The notes below the pieces were generated by a model that was given only the letters and a program-made list of their open reading frames with translations, was not told the origin of the DNA and did not search any database. Shown here piece after piece: positions 15,563-23,730 of a stretch of DNA of 33,078 nt. Every line of letters starts with the position of its first letter. Position 1 is the first letter of the stretch. The stretch is from a virus: positions 1 to 33,078 of the IMG/VR virus record IMGVR_UViG_3300042090_002088; one strand, given 5' to 3'. The translations under genes and the position numbers were made by a program.

Positions 15563-18079
15563 TCACGCGACGCTGAGCGCGTGCTTGACGATGTCGTCGT
15601 GCTTGGCCGGCGCCTTCGTGTCGCCGCGCTGCAGCCAGTTTTTGAAGGCCTCCATGCTCATCGACTGCATGCCGCCCATGCGCGCCGAGCCTTTGCCGTC
15701 GCTGAACGCCTTGACGTAAGTGCTGACAGCCTCAGCTTCGCTCTTGAATCCCAGAAAAATTTTATGCTCGTCAAAAGCCTTGGTTTTGGCGTCGCGCTGG
15801 TTGACGACGAAGACGTGCGTGCTCTCCGGGTGCGGGCCGATGTAGCAGTCGACGTGGTCGCCGTCCGCGCCTTCAGTGCGGCGGATGTACCCGTAGTCGG
15901 CGGGCAGCGTGCACCGCCAGCGCTTGCCGCCGGCGTCGCGCCCCGCGCGCACGCTGCCCTTCCGGTTTTCGATGCTCACGTCGAGTCCGTGGAAATTCAC
16001 GTGCGCCTTCCTGTAGTTGCCCGCGGCCTTCTGCGCCTCGGTGGGGTTGTGGTTGACGGCGCCGCCGAGCGCTCTGCAGATGGAGAGGCCGCGCTCGACT
16101 GCGCCTCCATCACGAAAAGCCTTGAATCCTCGCTTCACGATAGACTCGCGCATGCGCGGCGTGATTTCGAGCGCGGGGAAGCCGTTGACGTGCTTGTCCT
16201 TCGATTTGAGCGTCGTCAGCTTGGCGCCGGGGTCGTGTTCTTGGGCGAGGGCGAGCAAGCGCTTCGGCAAGATGTTGTTGTAGTAGCCGATCATGCCGCG
16301 ACCGCCGATCGACAGGTCGTCGCCCCTGAGGGAGCGGAATCCAGTCGTATTGCCGATAATCGGGCCGTGCTCTTCCTGCTGCAAAAGACGATCAGCCACT
16401 TCCTTGCCCACATGAGAGGCAAGCTGCTCTTTGCCGATCGTGCTGCCAAAAACGCGATGACCACTACCCTTGGCGTATGCCTCAAGATAGACATTCGGGT
16501 TGTGCTCGCCATATGAATGCAAGCGCAGTTCGCTCAGACGCTTGCTGAGCTTGTAGCGCTCGGCGTGATTCTCGCCGGGCGTCCACGCCAAGTGCGTGTG
16601 ACCGCCCTCGGCGGCCTCGCGGAGCGCGCGCTTCAGGCCGAGGTCCGTCCACTTCTGCGTATTGTCGATGTACGGGCCTTCGGCGATGTTGCTTTTGACA
16701 GGCGTCTCTCTCAGGCGCGTCTCAATATCGCGCGCGCGGTCCAGCATGCCTTGAGCTTCGCCAATGCCAGCCATATCGGTGGCGGCGCCGCGCATTTGAT
16801 TGGCGAGTCGCCGGAACTCGCGCGCCTGCGCCGTCAGGGTCTCGCGCTCATCCGCACCCAGTGCGCCCTCCTGAGGCCCCTCGTCGCGCTTCTGCTGGCC
16901 CCAGTCGGACTGCAGCTCATCGAGGAGCAGGGCTTTCTTTGCAGCAGGGCCCGACGGCGGCGCCTTCCTGCGCGCCTCGACCTCTTCCATTACGGCGTTA
17001 CGCGCCTTGATGCGCCGCAGATTCGGCGTGTTGCTGGTCTCCGGTGTCTCGCCGGGCTTGATGTCGAATGGCGCCGTGACCGTTTTTTCATCCTGCGTCC
17101 AGTCGGGAACGATCTTGCCCATGTGCGCGGCAAAATCCTGCGCGCCCTGATAATCGAGACCGCGTTGCACGGCGCGCCCACTCGGCGCGTGCGAGACAAC
17201 GATGTCACGCTTGCCTTTTTCAAAAGAAGGATGCGCGACGAGACCGGGAACACTCGTCTTCCACGCCTTACCCGTGCGCATTTCACCGCTCCGGTGCGCG
17301 TATTGAAATTCAGTATTGAACTTCGCCCGCGGTTTCGCACGCACGGGCTCGTAGCGGTCGCTGAGCCGGAGGTGAGCGACGACGTTCGGATGTCCGGGCC
17401 AGTGACTGCTCTGGTAGAGGTTGGTCGTCGGCATGCCGGCTTCGTGGACGCCGCGTAGCTGCGCCTGAATCGCGCGGTGCTCGGTGTCCTCTTCGTCGTT
17501 CATGTGGCGCTGCAAGAGGTAACCATTATCGCGGTTCACTCCGGTGCGCTCGGCGACGCGGTCACGCAAATTCTGAAGGCGCGCGAGCAGGGCGGAGCGC
17601 TTCAACTGATCGGCGCTCGGCTGCGGCTTGGGCGGCTCGTACTGCAACAGGGATTCGCGATAGTTAGTGCCGCCCGGCGTCGAGTAATCTTTGAAGCGCG
17701 TGCTCTGCGCGTCGTCGTCGAGCAGAGACTCCTGCATATTGGGCGCGTTCTGCTCAAAGTGTTGGGCGAGGTCTTCCTTGGTGATCTTGTCTGTCGGCGC
17801 CCAGCGCTGGGCGACGCCCGACCACTTGAGTTCGTCGGGCTTCACGCCCTTCAGGCTGGCGATCATCTGCTGCGCGGTGCCCGACTTCTGCGGGAGCGCA
17901 CGCGCCGCCTCGGCGGCCGCCGAGTACAGGCCGAGGTTGTTGAGCGCGCGCGGCGCCACGGGCTCGGCTGGCATCATGTCGGCGGCGCCTCCGTCGGCGA
18001 ACTGCGGGCGCACGCCCACCGCGCCGGCGACTGACTTCGCCGTCATCATCGCCTTGCGGATGACCTTGGCGGCGTCCAC
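15563..18079 (-). CDS. Large polyvalent protein with inorganic-pyrophosphatase-like domain
   Basis: An 838-residue protein from GTG 18079, two bases after the portal stop. The frame runs further upstream, but there it only overlaps the portal. Residues about 384-610 hold a segment I know from phage polyvalent proteins: LLLDELQSDWGQ, then WTDLGLKRALREAAEGG, HLAWTPGENHAERYKLS and GYYNNILPKRLLAL. Residues about 689-817 match the phage inorganic-pyrophosphatase-like domain: NYRKAHVNFHGLDVSIEN, RWRCTLPADYGYIRRTEGAD, GDHVDCYIGPH, VFVVNQRD, AFDEHKIFLGF and the final SMEAFKNWLQRG. The acidic D-G-D-x-V-D and D-E-H-K clusters are candidate metal ligands. Polyvalent proteins are thought to enter the host with the DNA and act early. 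The place right after the portal fits an injected virion protein. Enzymatic activity is inferred. Confidence 0.75.
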   Translation of the reverse strand: MDAAKVIRKAMMTAKSVAGAVGVRPQFADGGAADMMPAEPVAPRALNNLGLYSAAAEAARALPQKSGTAQQMIASLKGVKPDELKWSGVAQRWAPTDKITKEDLAQHFEQNAPNMQESLLDDDAQSTRFKDYSTPGGTNYRESLLQYEPPKPQPSADQLKRSALLARLQNLRDRVAERTGVNRDNGYLLQRHMNDEEDTEHRAIQAQLRGVHEAGMPTTNLYQSSHWPGHPNVVAHLRLSDRYEPVRAKPRAKFNTEFQYAHRSGEMRTGKAWKTSVPGLVAHPSFEKGKRDIVVSHAPSGRAVQRGLDYQGAQDFAAHMGKIVPDWTQDEKTVTAPFDIKPGETPETSNTPNLRRIKARNAVMEEVEARRKAPPSGPAAKKALLLDELQSDWGQQKRDEGPQEGALGADERETLTAQAREFRRLANQMRGAATDMAGIGEAQGMLDRARDIETRLRETPVKSNIAEGPYIDNTQKWTDLGLKRALREAAEGGHTHLAWTPGENHAERYKLSKRLSELRLHSYGEHNPNVYLEAYAKGSGHRVFGSTIGKEQLASHVGKEVADRLLQQEEHGPIIGNTTGFRSLRGDDLSIGGRGMIGYYNNILPKRLLALAQEHDPGAKLTTLKSKDKHVNGFPALEITPRMRESIVKRGFKAFRDGGAVERGLSICRALGGAVNHNPTEAQKAAGNYRKAHVNFHGLDVSIENRKGSVRAGRDAGGKRWRCTLPADYGYIRRTEGADGDHVDCYIGPHPESTHVFVVNQRDAKTKAFDEHKIFLGFKSEAEAVSTYVKAFSDGKGSARMGGMQSMSMEAFKNWLQRGDTKAPAKHDDIVKHALSVA

Positions 18080-18081
18080 GA

Positions 18082-20478
18082 CTAGTCCTTCTTGGCGGCC
18101 GGCTTCTTCTTCGGCGTCACTGTGCCTGCCTTCTTCTTGGCGGGCTTCACGGCCTTGTCGGTCTTGTCGGCGTTGCCGGGGTGCAGGAGGATGTCCTTGG
18201 CGAGGCCGAGCACGGCGAGGTGCTCCTTGCTGCTGCGGTCGGCGGCGCGATTCGTCGCCTCGTCCTCGCGCTCGTGGAGGTCGATGGCGAGCGCCTTGCG
18301 GCGTGTCTCGGCGTCCATGGCGCGCGTCGACGAGTCCTGAACCTTGGCGTGCGCTTCGGCGATCTGCAGGTGCTTCTCTTCTTCCGTGGGCAGGTCGGGG
18401 CCCGCGGCGCCCAAGCCGGGCTTCGGCGCGAACGCGCCGGCACCGATCTTCGCGCGCACCTCGGCGGCGCGCGACTGCGCGGTGATCATCTGCGCATCGG
18501 CGGTCTTCGTCTTGTTGGCGATCTCGGCCTGCTTCTCCTGCAGCTCGGGGGGCGGCGCGCTCATCGCCTGCGGGGGCACGAAGAACTGCTGCGGGTTCGA
18601 CCATCCGATGGCCTGCAGGGCCGCCGTGTCGATGGCGACGGGGTCGTACATCGACGGGTTGGCCTGCTGGAGCTGCTTGAGCGCCATGATCTTCATGATG
18701 CGCTGGCTGCTCGACGCCGTGTTCGGGTCGGCCTGCGGGCTCAGCTCGACGTCGGCGAGCGCCGCCGTGAACGTCGCCTCGTCCCACTCGGTATTCGACC
18801 GCGTGCCGCTCTGCCAGAATGCCTGCGGGTTCTCGCGGAAGCACTCGACGAGCAGCTTGAATTCCTCGGCCTGCGCGGCGTGCATGCGCTTGTGCACGGC
18901 GTTCAGCACCTTGACGGCCTGCTCGATGTTGGCGAGCGTCGTGCCCACCGGGGCGTCGGCGCGGCCCTCACCGACCTGCTGCTCACTGGTGCCGCCGATG
19001 CGCATGCCCGTCGTCGCCATGTTGTCGGCGAGCTGGGCGAGCGCGGCGCTCGGCTCCTTGTACGGCAGGTTCATGATGGCGTCGCCGATCTTCATGCCGC
19101 CCGTCTTGATCTGCGCGCCGCCGCCCGGCGGCACGCGGAACACGTTGGTGTTCTGGCGGCCGCCCTGATCGCTAATGAGAAATCCGGGGAAGCACGCGTA
19201 CATGCCGGCGTCGAGGAGTTCGCGCCACGCCGCCGTGATGGCGTTCGTCGTATTGCCCAAGATGTGCAGGAGACCGATGTCGTAGAAGCCCAAGCCGGGG
19301 ACGAACGTGTACTTGACGAAGCGCGTGATCTCCACGGGGAGATCCTTGTCGTGGCGCGGCTTCTTGAAGTTGCGGACGATCGACAGGATCTTCTGCGAGC
19401 TGACGTCGATGGTCACGCGGTACGGAATTTCGAGGCCCGACGGCGAGCCGCCGACCTTGTGCTCGAAATCCTTGATGTCGAGTTCGCAGTAGCACTCGTA
19501 GATCTCGCGATCGCGATCGTCGGGGCGCGCCGCCGTCGGCTTGACGCCCTGCTGGGCGGCCTCGGCGTCGCGCAAGGGGTCCTGCTTGGGGTCGAGGGGC
19601 GTCGACAGGTCGACGTCGACGTACACGTCGAGGATCTGCAGGCGCTTCACCGTCGACGACCGCATGAGCACGCGGTGCGTCTTGCGCTTGGCGTTGGCGA
19701 GGTCCGTGGCGGCCTGATTGACGATCAAGTCGTCGGCGTCGATGCTCTCCGACACCGGGCGACCGCGCAGCGGGCAGTTGTAGACCTTCTTGAAGCTCGT
19801 GCCGCCAAAACCGAGCATCAAAAGCATGCGATCGGTGTCCGGGTAGTACTCCTTGGCGACGTTGGTGAGGTAGTGGTTGAGGTCGCGCTCCAGCGCGTTC
19901 GCCATCTGGTCCTCTTTCAGCTCCGCGTTGTTGTTGTCGTTGCGGATTTTGACGGGACCGTCGGTCGGCAGCATCTCGCTGCGCGCGTTCGCCTGAAAAC
20001 GGAGCACGCTTTCGAGCAACAGGGGGTGCCTGACCTTCGACATGCCCTCGACGGGCGCGCCATCCGCGGCGCCCTGCACGCCGGGGATGTCGACTTTGAT
20101 GCCGAGGAGCGCAATGCCGTGCGTGCGCGCCTCAATCCAGTCGCGGCGCGACTCGATGTCGGCGGCGATGCCCTGCAGGAGGTCGCCGCTGATGCGCGAC
20201 AGCTCCATGGCGTCGATTTGGCCGACCAAATTAGCGAACCACGCCGTATTTTTCGGCTTTTCCGCGCTTTTTTCGACGGGTTGGCCGTCCAGACTGATGG
20301 TCACCGAGCCGTCGCCGTGCTCGATCTTCACGACGTTGCCGCCGGCGTCAAATTCCGGCGTGTCGGCGCCCTCGTCGGCGGCCTCCACGCGAATTTCGGC
20401 GCCGCCGAGGTCACCGGTCTCGCTGATGCCGACGCCGGGCTGCCGCAGGACGTCGATTTTGTCGGGTACGAGTGGCAT
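18082..20478 (-). CDS. Portal protein
   Basis: A 798-residue protein; ATG 20478 follows the previous stop by one base. Length and order resemble P22-like long portals. Residues about 75-115 (WFANLVGQIDAMELSRISGD, then IESRRDWIEAR) form the N-terminal helices. A large wing follows (LPTDGPVKIRNDNNNAELKE, YYPDTDRMLLMLGFGGTSFKK, CPLRGRPVSESIDADDLIVN). The stem/crown part contains FVPGLGFYDIGLLHILGNTTNAITAAWRELLDAG in two continuous pieces, and QQVGEGRADAPVGTTLANIEQ. A long helical region and a lysine-rich tail (KPAKKKAG, PKKKPAAKKD) end it. The portal forms the dodecameric DNA channel and docks the terminase. It lies one small gene downstream of TerL, as usual. The basic tail is an oddity, perhaps contacting DNA inside the head. 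Confidence 0.88.
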   Translation of the reverse strand: MPLVPDKIDVLRQPGVGISETGDLGGAEIRVEAADEGADTPEFDAGGNVVKIEHGDGSVTISLDGQPVEKSAEKPKNTAWFANLVGQIDAMELSRISGDLLQGIAADIESRRDWIEARTHGIALLGIKVDIPGVQGAADGAPVEGMSKVRHPLLLESVLRFQANARSEMLPTDGPVKIRNDNNNAELKEDQMANALERDLNHYLTNVAKEYYPDTDRMLLMLGFGGTSFKKVYNCPLRGRPVSESIDADDLIVNQAATDLANAKRKTHRVLMRSSTVKRLQILDVYVDVDLSTPLDPKQDPLRDAEAAQQGVKPTAARPDDRDREIYECYCELDIKDFEHKVGGSPSGLEIPYRVTIDVSSQKILSIVRNFKKPRHDKDLPVEITRFVKYTFVPGLGFYDIGLLHILGNTTNAITAAWRELLDAGMYACFPGFLISDQGGRQNTNVFRVPPGGGAQIKTGGMKIGDAIMNLPYKEPSAALAQLADNMATTGMRIGGTSEQQVGEGRADAPVGTTLANIEQAVKVLNAVHKRMHAAQAEEFKLLVECFRENPQAFWQSGTRSNTEWDEATFTAALADVELSPQADPNTASSSQRIMKIMALKQLQQANPSMYDPVAIDTAALQAIGWSNPQQFFVPPQAMSAPPPELQEKQAEIANKTKTADAQMITAQSRAAEVRAKIGAGAFAPKPGLGAAGPDLPTEEEKHLQIAEAHAKVQDSSTRAMDAETRRKALAIDLHEREDEATNRAADRSSKEHLAVLGLAKDILLHPGNADKTDKAVKPAKKKAGTVTPKKKPAAKKD

Positions 20479-20479
20479 T

Positions 20480-20740
20480 TCAGTGCGCCCTCAGGCGGTC
20501 TTCACGCCTCTGCTTCTGCGTTTCGACGAACCAGCGGATGCCGGCCTTCGCGGCGTCGTCTTCGATGGCCGCCTTGATGTTGTAGAACAGGGTTTCGTCG
20601 TACGGCGGCTGCCCCCAGACCTTGACGCGCCACACGCCGGGCTTGCCGTAGGGGTCGACGATGGCGTTGCAGAGCACGGCGTCGCCGGGCAGCAGGCGCA
20701 TGCGCTGCAAAACGGGTGCGGTCAGGATGATGCGGCTCAC
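20480..20740 (-). CDS. Small phage protein between TerL and portal
   Basis: An 86-residue protein; GTG 20740 follows a strong GAGGAG inside the terminase 3' end. Its TGA is one base before the portal ATG. The sequence begins with hydrophobic strands (IILTAPVLQRM, PGDAVLCNAIVD) and continues with YGKPGVWRVKVWGQPP and a basic helical end. No family is recognised. Tight packing between TerL and portal suggests co-translation and a head or packaging role. Confidence 0.65.
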   Translation of the reverse strand: MSRIILTAPVLQRMRLLPGDAVLCNAIVDPYGKPGVWRVKVWGQPPYDETLFYNIKAAIEDDAAKAGIRWFVETQKQRREDRLRAH

Positions 20741-20749
20741 CGGAACTCC

Positions 20750-23380
20750 TCACGTCCCCGGGTACAGCGGTATCTGCTGGCCTCCCGGGTAGATCTTCTG
20801 GCCCTCGATCTCACGAATGCGCTCCTCGCCGCGCGTCAGCAGGCCGATGTCGCGGAGGTGACGAAGCCCGGCGCTCACGCAGTCCACGTACTCGTCGTGC
20901 TTGCCGCGCGGGAACTGCCCGACCTGCGTGATCACCGCCTCGGCCCACGGCCGGTCTGGCGCGTACACCATGCCCTCCGCGAAGAGATGCTGGACACTGT
21001 AGAGACGCGACGTCTTGTCCTGACTCTTCGGGTCGGCCAACTGTACAGCGAAGAGTTCGTCGGCGTACAGCCGCCTGATCTCCTGCGCCACGCTGATTCC
21101 AGACGCTTTGTTCTCGATACGCAAGCGGTCGAGCTTGAAATCCTTGGCCGTCTTGGCGACCTTGGTGACCAGATCATGCAGTTCCAGCCTCTCTGTCCAC
21201 GCGTACATCAGCATGACCTTCGGCGAGCCGTCGGCCTCCACGCGGCTCGCGAACACGGGGCGCCCCGTGGCGTCGAGGATGCGCGTCGCCTGATTGACGC
21301 TGTCGCCGGTGAACACGCCGAGCACGATCATGCCGCTCGGGTCGTTCATCGTGTCCTCGGTGTACGCGGTGTCCACGATGCCCAAGACGAAGTCGACCAT
21401 GGGGAACTGCGGTTCCGTCCAGTTGATCCACCACTGGCGCTTGATGATGCCGCCGCCCGCGGGCTCGGGGCGCTGCTGGAGCTGGCCGGCGGCGCCGAAG
21501 GGGCCGAGCGCGTTCTCCAGCGCCTTCACGCTGGCCTCGTCGAAGCGCTCGGGCCACAGCAGCTCGCCCTCTTCGGTGCGCGGATCCTGCCAGCCGATCG
21601 TCGTCACGAAGCTGCGGTTCTTCTCCAAGCGCATGGGCAGGCAGAGATGCGTCCACTCGCCCTTGTTCTTTTCGAGGATGTGCCCGCTGAGGTCGTCTTC
21701 GGCGAGGCGCTGCTGGATGATGATGTAGATGCCGGCCTTCGGATTGCTGAGGCGCGTCGAAATCGTCGTGTCCCACCACTCGATGGTCGTCGCGATCGTC
21801 GCCTCGCTGAACGCTTCGTTGGCCGCGTTGGGGTCGTCGATGACTATGCAGTTGTGGGCAAGAATTCCGTCAGCAAAGAAGTTGCTGCAGCCTGCCACTT
21901 GGATGTCATAGACGCTGACCGCAGACACGCCATCGCACTCAACTGAGGCGACAGCGTCAAGCGACCATGATGGTGCAGTTTGTGACAACGCATGCACAAC
22001 GTGATCAGGTTCTCCGGCCGATTGTCGCGCGTGTTCTCGTTGATGTGGTGCGCCTGCAGGGCTGAACGCTTGCCGCCATAGCGATGCTTCGTTACCCAGC
22101 CCGGCGAAGCGCATGCCACGCACTGGCTCTTGTCGCGCTCCAGTACCAGCGCCCGCATACGACAAAACTGGGCCGAATAGCGGCCCAAAGTTTTGAATTT
22201 CGGGTTGCGCGATCCGCGCATATGCTTGGAGTGCGCGTCGCCCGCGCACGCCGAGCTGCAGTAAACCGTCCAGCCATGAAAGGATTTTGCGCACTCCGGG
22301 CACGTACGTGTCTTGCGGCGCGCGGCGCGCGCGCTGGCCTTGCAGGCCGGCGAACAATACCGCGAGTGGCGCGCCGTCTTCGGCGTTCCGCAAACCTCGC
22401 AGGGTTTCGCATTCTTGACGGCGTGATGCCGCGAGCAACACGTCTTCGAACAATACGCGTCCCGGCTGCCTTGCTTCAGAGCCTTGCGGGCCTCGTAGAG
22501 GCGCTTGGCAATCGGCTTGCCACACCGATCGCATGTCAGATGCAGTACCAGCCCCGAGCCGATCTTCGACAACGAGCGCGTCGCCCCTCCCCAAGCGATC
22601 AGCACGGACATATCCGCGCCCCGGCGAGAAGATCGGATGGTCTCCAGTACAGACGAAGGAATGTCCCGAAAGCGAACGCACGCGGTAGGTTTCACGCGAC
22701 ACCATGCGGCGGCCAGCGACTACCGAAGATATTACCACCTTACCCAGTCCGTGATCAAACCCGTAGACAGCGTCTCCGGGCAGTAGATCCTCGATTGGCC
22801 GCTGGCCGCACGGTGTGCTGACGAGCGTGCCGGCGGCAAAGCAGTTGCCGCCCTCGCCGGTGCCCGTGCCGCCGATCGACGTGATGAGGCGCTCGCCGTG
22901 CTTGTCGTTGCCGAAGCGCCGCTTGGTGTTCTGGTCGCTATTCAGTTGGAACCTGTGACCCCAGCGCGCTTGGTACCACGGCGACTCGATGAGCCGCCGG
23001 CACTTCACGCTGTCCCTGAGGCTCAGCGACTCCGCGTAGCTCGCGTGGAGGAACGGCGTGCCCGGCCCGCACGTCGGCGACCAGCGCTCCTCGGGCTGCG
23101 CCCACGTCCACGCTGGCAAGGCGACGCCGGCGATCGACGACTTCCCCATGCGCGGCGGCAGGTTGATGATGAGCCGCTTGATCTCGCCGTCGATCGCGGC
23201 CTCAAGGTGCTCGGCGATGACCTCGATGGGCCAGCCGTCACACCACTCGCTGGGATCGATGTAGCGCCACGCCGACCTCAGGAAGACGTAGAGGCTGTCC
23301 TCGCAGTCGGCGGCGTCGAGTGCGAGGAGCTGCGCGTCGACATCGATGCGGCGACCGCCAACGGTGACGACGCGCGCCAC
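20750..23380 (-). CDS. Terminase large subunit interrupted by an intein
   Basis: The DNA-packaging motor ATPase and headful or cos nuclease. From GTG 23380 the frame encodes 876 residues; about 545 remain after splicing out the 331-residue intein (residues 180-510). The start sits two bases after the previous stop; earlier in-frame codons overlap that gene. N-extein: LIINLPPRMGKS (Walker A variant, residues about 70-81) and RRFGNDKHGERLITSIGGTG. C-extein: CIVIDDPNAANEAF (Walker B) follows the splice point directly, then IYIIIQQRLAEDDLSGH. The nuclease domain has IVDTAYTED, IENKASGISVAQE and KHDEYVDCVSAG with the expected acidic residues. Gene order TerS to TerL to portal is standard. Without splicing the ATPase would be split before its catalytic motif, so phage growth should depend on splicing. 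Confidence 0.93.
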   Translation of the reverse strand: MARVVTVGGRRIDVDAQLLALDAADCEDSLYVFLRSAWRYIDPSEWCDGWPIEVIAEHLEAAIDGEIKRLIINLPPRMGKSSIAGVALPAWTWAQPEERWSPTCGPGTPFLHASYAESLSLRDSVKCRRLIESPWYQARWGHRFQLNSDQNTKRRFGNDKHGERLITSIGGTGTGEGGNCFAAGTLVSTPCGQRPIEDLLPGDAVYGFDHGLGKVVISSVVAGRRMVSRETYRVRSLSGHSFVCTGDHPIFSPGRGYVRADRLGRGDALVVEDRLGAGTASDMRSVWQADCQAPLRGPQGSEARQPGRVLFEDVLLAASRRQECETLRGLRNAEDGAPLAVLFAGLQGQRARRAPQDTYVPGVRKILSWLDGLLQLGVRGRRALQAYARIAQPEIQNFGPLFGPVLSYAGAGTGARQEPVRGMRFAGLGNEASLWRQAFSPAGAPHQREHARQSAGEPDHVVHALSQTAPSWSLDAVASVECDGVSAVSVYDIQVAGCSNFFADGILAHNCIVIDDPNAANEAFSEATIATTIEWWDTTISTRLSNPKAGIYIIIQQRLAEDDLSGHILEKNKGEWTHLCLPMRLEKNRSFVTTIGWQDPRTEEGELLWPERFDEASVKALENALGPFGAAGQLQQRPEPAGGGIIKRQWWINWTEPQFPMVDFVLGIVDTAYTEDTMNDPSGMIVLGVFTGDSVNQATRILDATGRPVFASRVEADGSPKVMLMYAWTERLELHDLVTKVAKTAKDFKLDRLRIENKASGISVAQEIRRLYADELFAVQLADPKSQDKTSRLYSVQHLFAEGMVYAPDRPWAEAVITQVGQFPRGKHDEYVDCVSAGLRHLRDIGLLTRGEERIREIEGQKIYPGGQQIPLYPGT
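21844..22611 (-). CDS. HNH endonuclease nested in the TerL intein in the +1 frame
   Basis: The frame is shifted by one base relative to TerL and stays open from at least 22695 to the TAG at 21846-21844. Protein features (about 255 residues from ATG 22611): a CDRCGKPI / YCSKTC knuckle, a CEVCGTPK / YCSPAC knuckle, a CPECAKSF / YCSSAC knuckle, then a classical HNH core with C-V-A-C, LQAHHINENTRDNRPENLITL and C-M-R-C-H. The domain spans about 22533-21964, exactly the gap between the two Hint halves. The last 39 codons overlap the C-terminal Hint coding sequence and look non-specific. The start is uncertain: ATG 22611 lacks a ribosome site, while a TTG at 22572 follows GGGGAGGGG at 22592-22584. 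The function would be cleavage of intein-less terminase genes (homing). That the conserved motifs survive in this frame shows it is or recently was translated. Confidence 0.85.
   Translation of the reverse strand: MSVLIAWGGATRSLSKIGSGLVLHLTCDRCGKPIAKRLYEARKALKQGSRDAYCSKTCCSRHHAVKNAKPCEVCGTPKTARHSRYCSPACKASARAARRKTRTCPECAKSFHGWTVYCSSACAGDAHSKHMRGSRNPKFKTLGRYSAQFCRMRALVLERDKSQCVACASPGWVTKHRYGGKRSALQAHHINENTRDNRPENLITLCMRCHKLHHHGRLTLSPQLSAMACLRSASMTSKWQAAATSLLTEFLPTTA
21851..22843 (-). other. Intein (Hint splicing domain) inside TerL
   Basis: A 331-codon in-frame insertion. It begins with Cys1 in block A (CFAAGTLVSTPCGQRPIEDL), has block B with the T-x-x-H motif (FVCTGDHPIFSPGRGYVRA, T66 and H69), and ends with block F/G (VYDIQVAGCSNFF, then ILAHN). 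The next residue is an extein Cys (+1). All residues needed for standard splicing (Cys1, the block-B Thr/His, the penultimate His, the terminal Asn, Cys+1) are present. The two Hint parts occupy about 22843-22559 and 21964-21851. The 198 codons between them read in this frame as an unrecognisable Arg/Ala/Gly/Leu-rich linker, because those bases encode an HNH nuclease in another frame. The insertion point, directly before Walker B of the ATPase, is a typical conserved-site choice for inteins. Confidence 0.92.
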
Positions 23381-23382
23381 AC

Positions 23383-23730
23383 TCAGACCGCCGCAGCGGC
23401 GTCCGCGCCGGCGTTGGCCGCCACGGGATCGCCGACGTTGCCCGGCGTGCTGGCCGCGTCGAGCTTCGCCATGGCCTCGTCGAGCTTCGCGGCCTGCCCC
23501 TTCTGGTAGGGCATCCACTCCGCCCACGTCCCGCTGAAATTCGCGGGGATCGTCTCGCCGGGCTGCACGAGGCGCACGGCGCTCGCGCGGTAGGGCACGC
23601 CGTTCTGGTCGAAGCCGGCGACATTGATGCCGCGCTCGTGCACGGCGCACACGATGCCGGCGAGCGTGTTGGGGTTGCCCGACAGGTGGACGTGGACGAT
23701 GCGGCCGACACTGGGTTCAATCTTGGACAC
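23383..23730 (-). CDS. Small conserved phage protein upstream of TerL
   Basis: A 115-residue protein; GTG 23730 follows AAGGAG by 7 bases. The first 70 residues suggest a small beta-barrel (VGRIVHVHLSGNP, LAGIVCAVHERGINVAGFD, ASAVRLVQPGE). Then comes GTWAEWMPYQKGQAAKLDEA and an Ala/Gly tail. The combination of a short barrel with E-W-M-P-Y-Q is one I know from phages near the terminase genes, without a function. Its start overlaps the preceding 59-residue gene by 14 bases. Confidence 0.7.
   Translation of the reverse strand: MSKIEPSVGRIVHVHLSGNPNTLAGIVCAVHERGINVAGFDQNGVPYRASAVRLVQPGETIPANFSGTWAEWMPYQKGQAAKLDEAMAKLDAASTPGNVGDPVAANAGADAAAAV

Noticed and set aside
12300-15719. Long plus-strand frames of 458 and 618 codons
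   Set aside because: They are antisense to the two large virion-type genes, with the same shadow composition and no ribosome sites or motifs.
18181-20577. Very long open frame on the plus strand, 798 codons
   Set aside because: It is antisense to the portal gene, reads as Arg/Ala/Val/Leu-rich shadow, and has no motif. High GC keeps such frames open by chance.
21964-22533. The intein-frame linker as a domain in its own right
   Set aside because: The intein-frame residues over the nuclease show no motif and look like a shadow of the nuclease frame, so I treat them as a tolerated linker.
23383-23650. Upstream extension of the terminase frame to 23650
   Set aside because: The extra 90 codons overlap a credible gene and are arginine-rich; GTG 23380 after that gene's stop is the better start.
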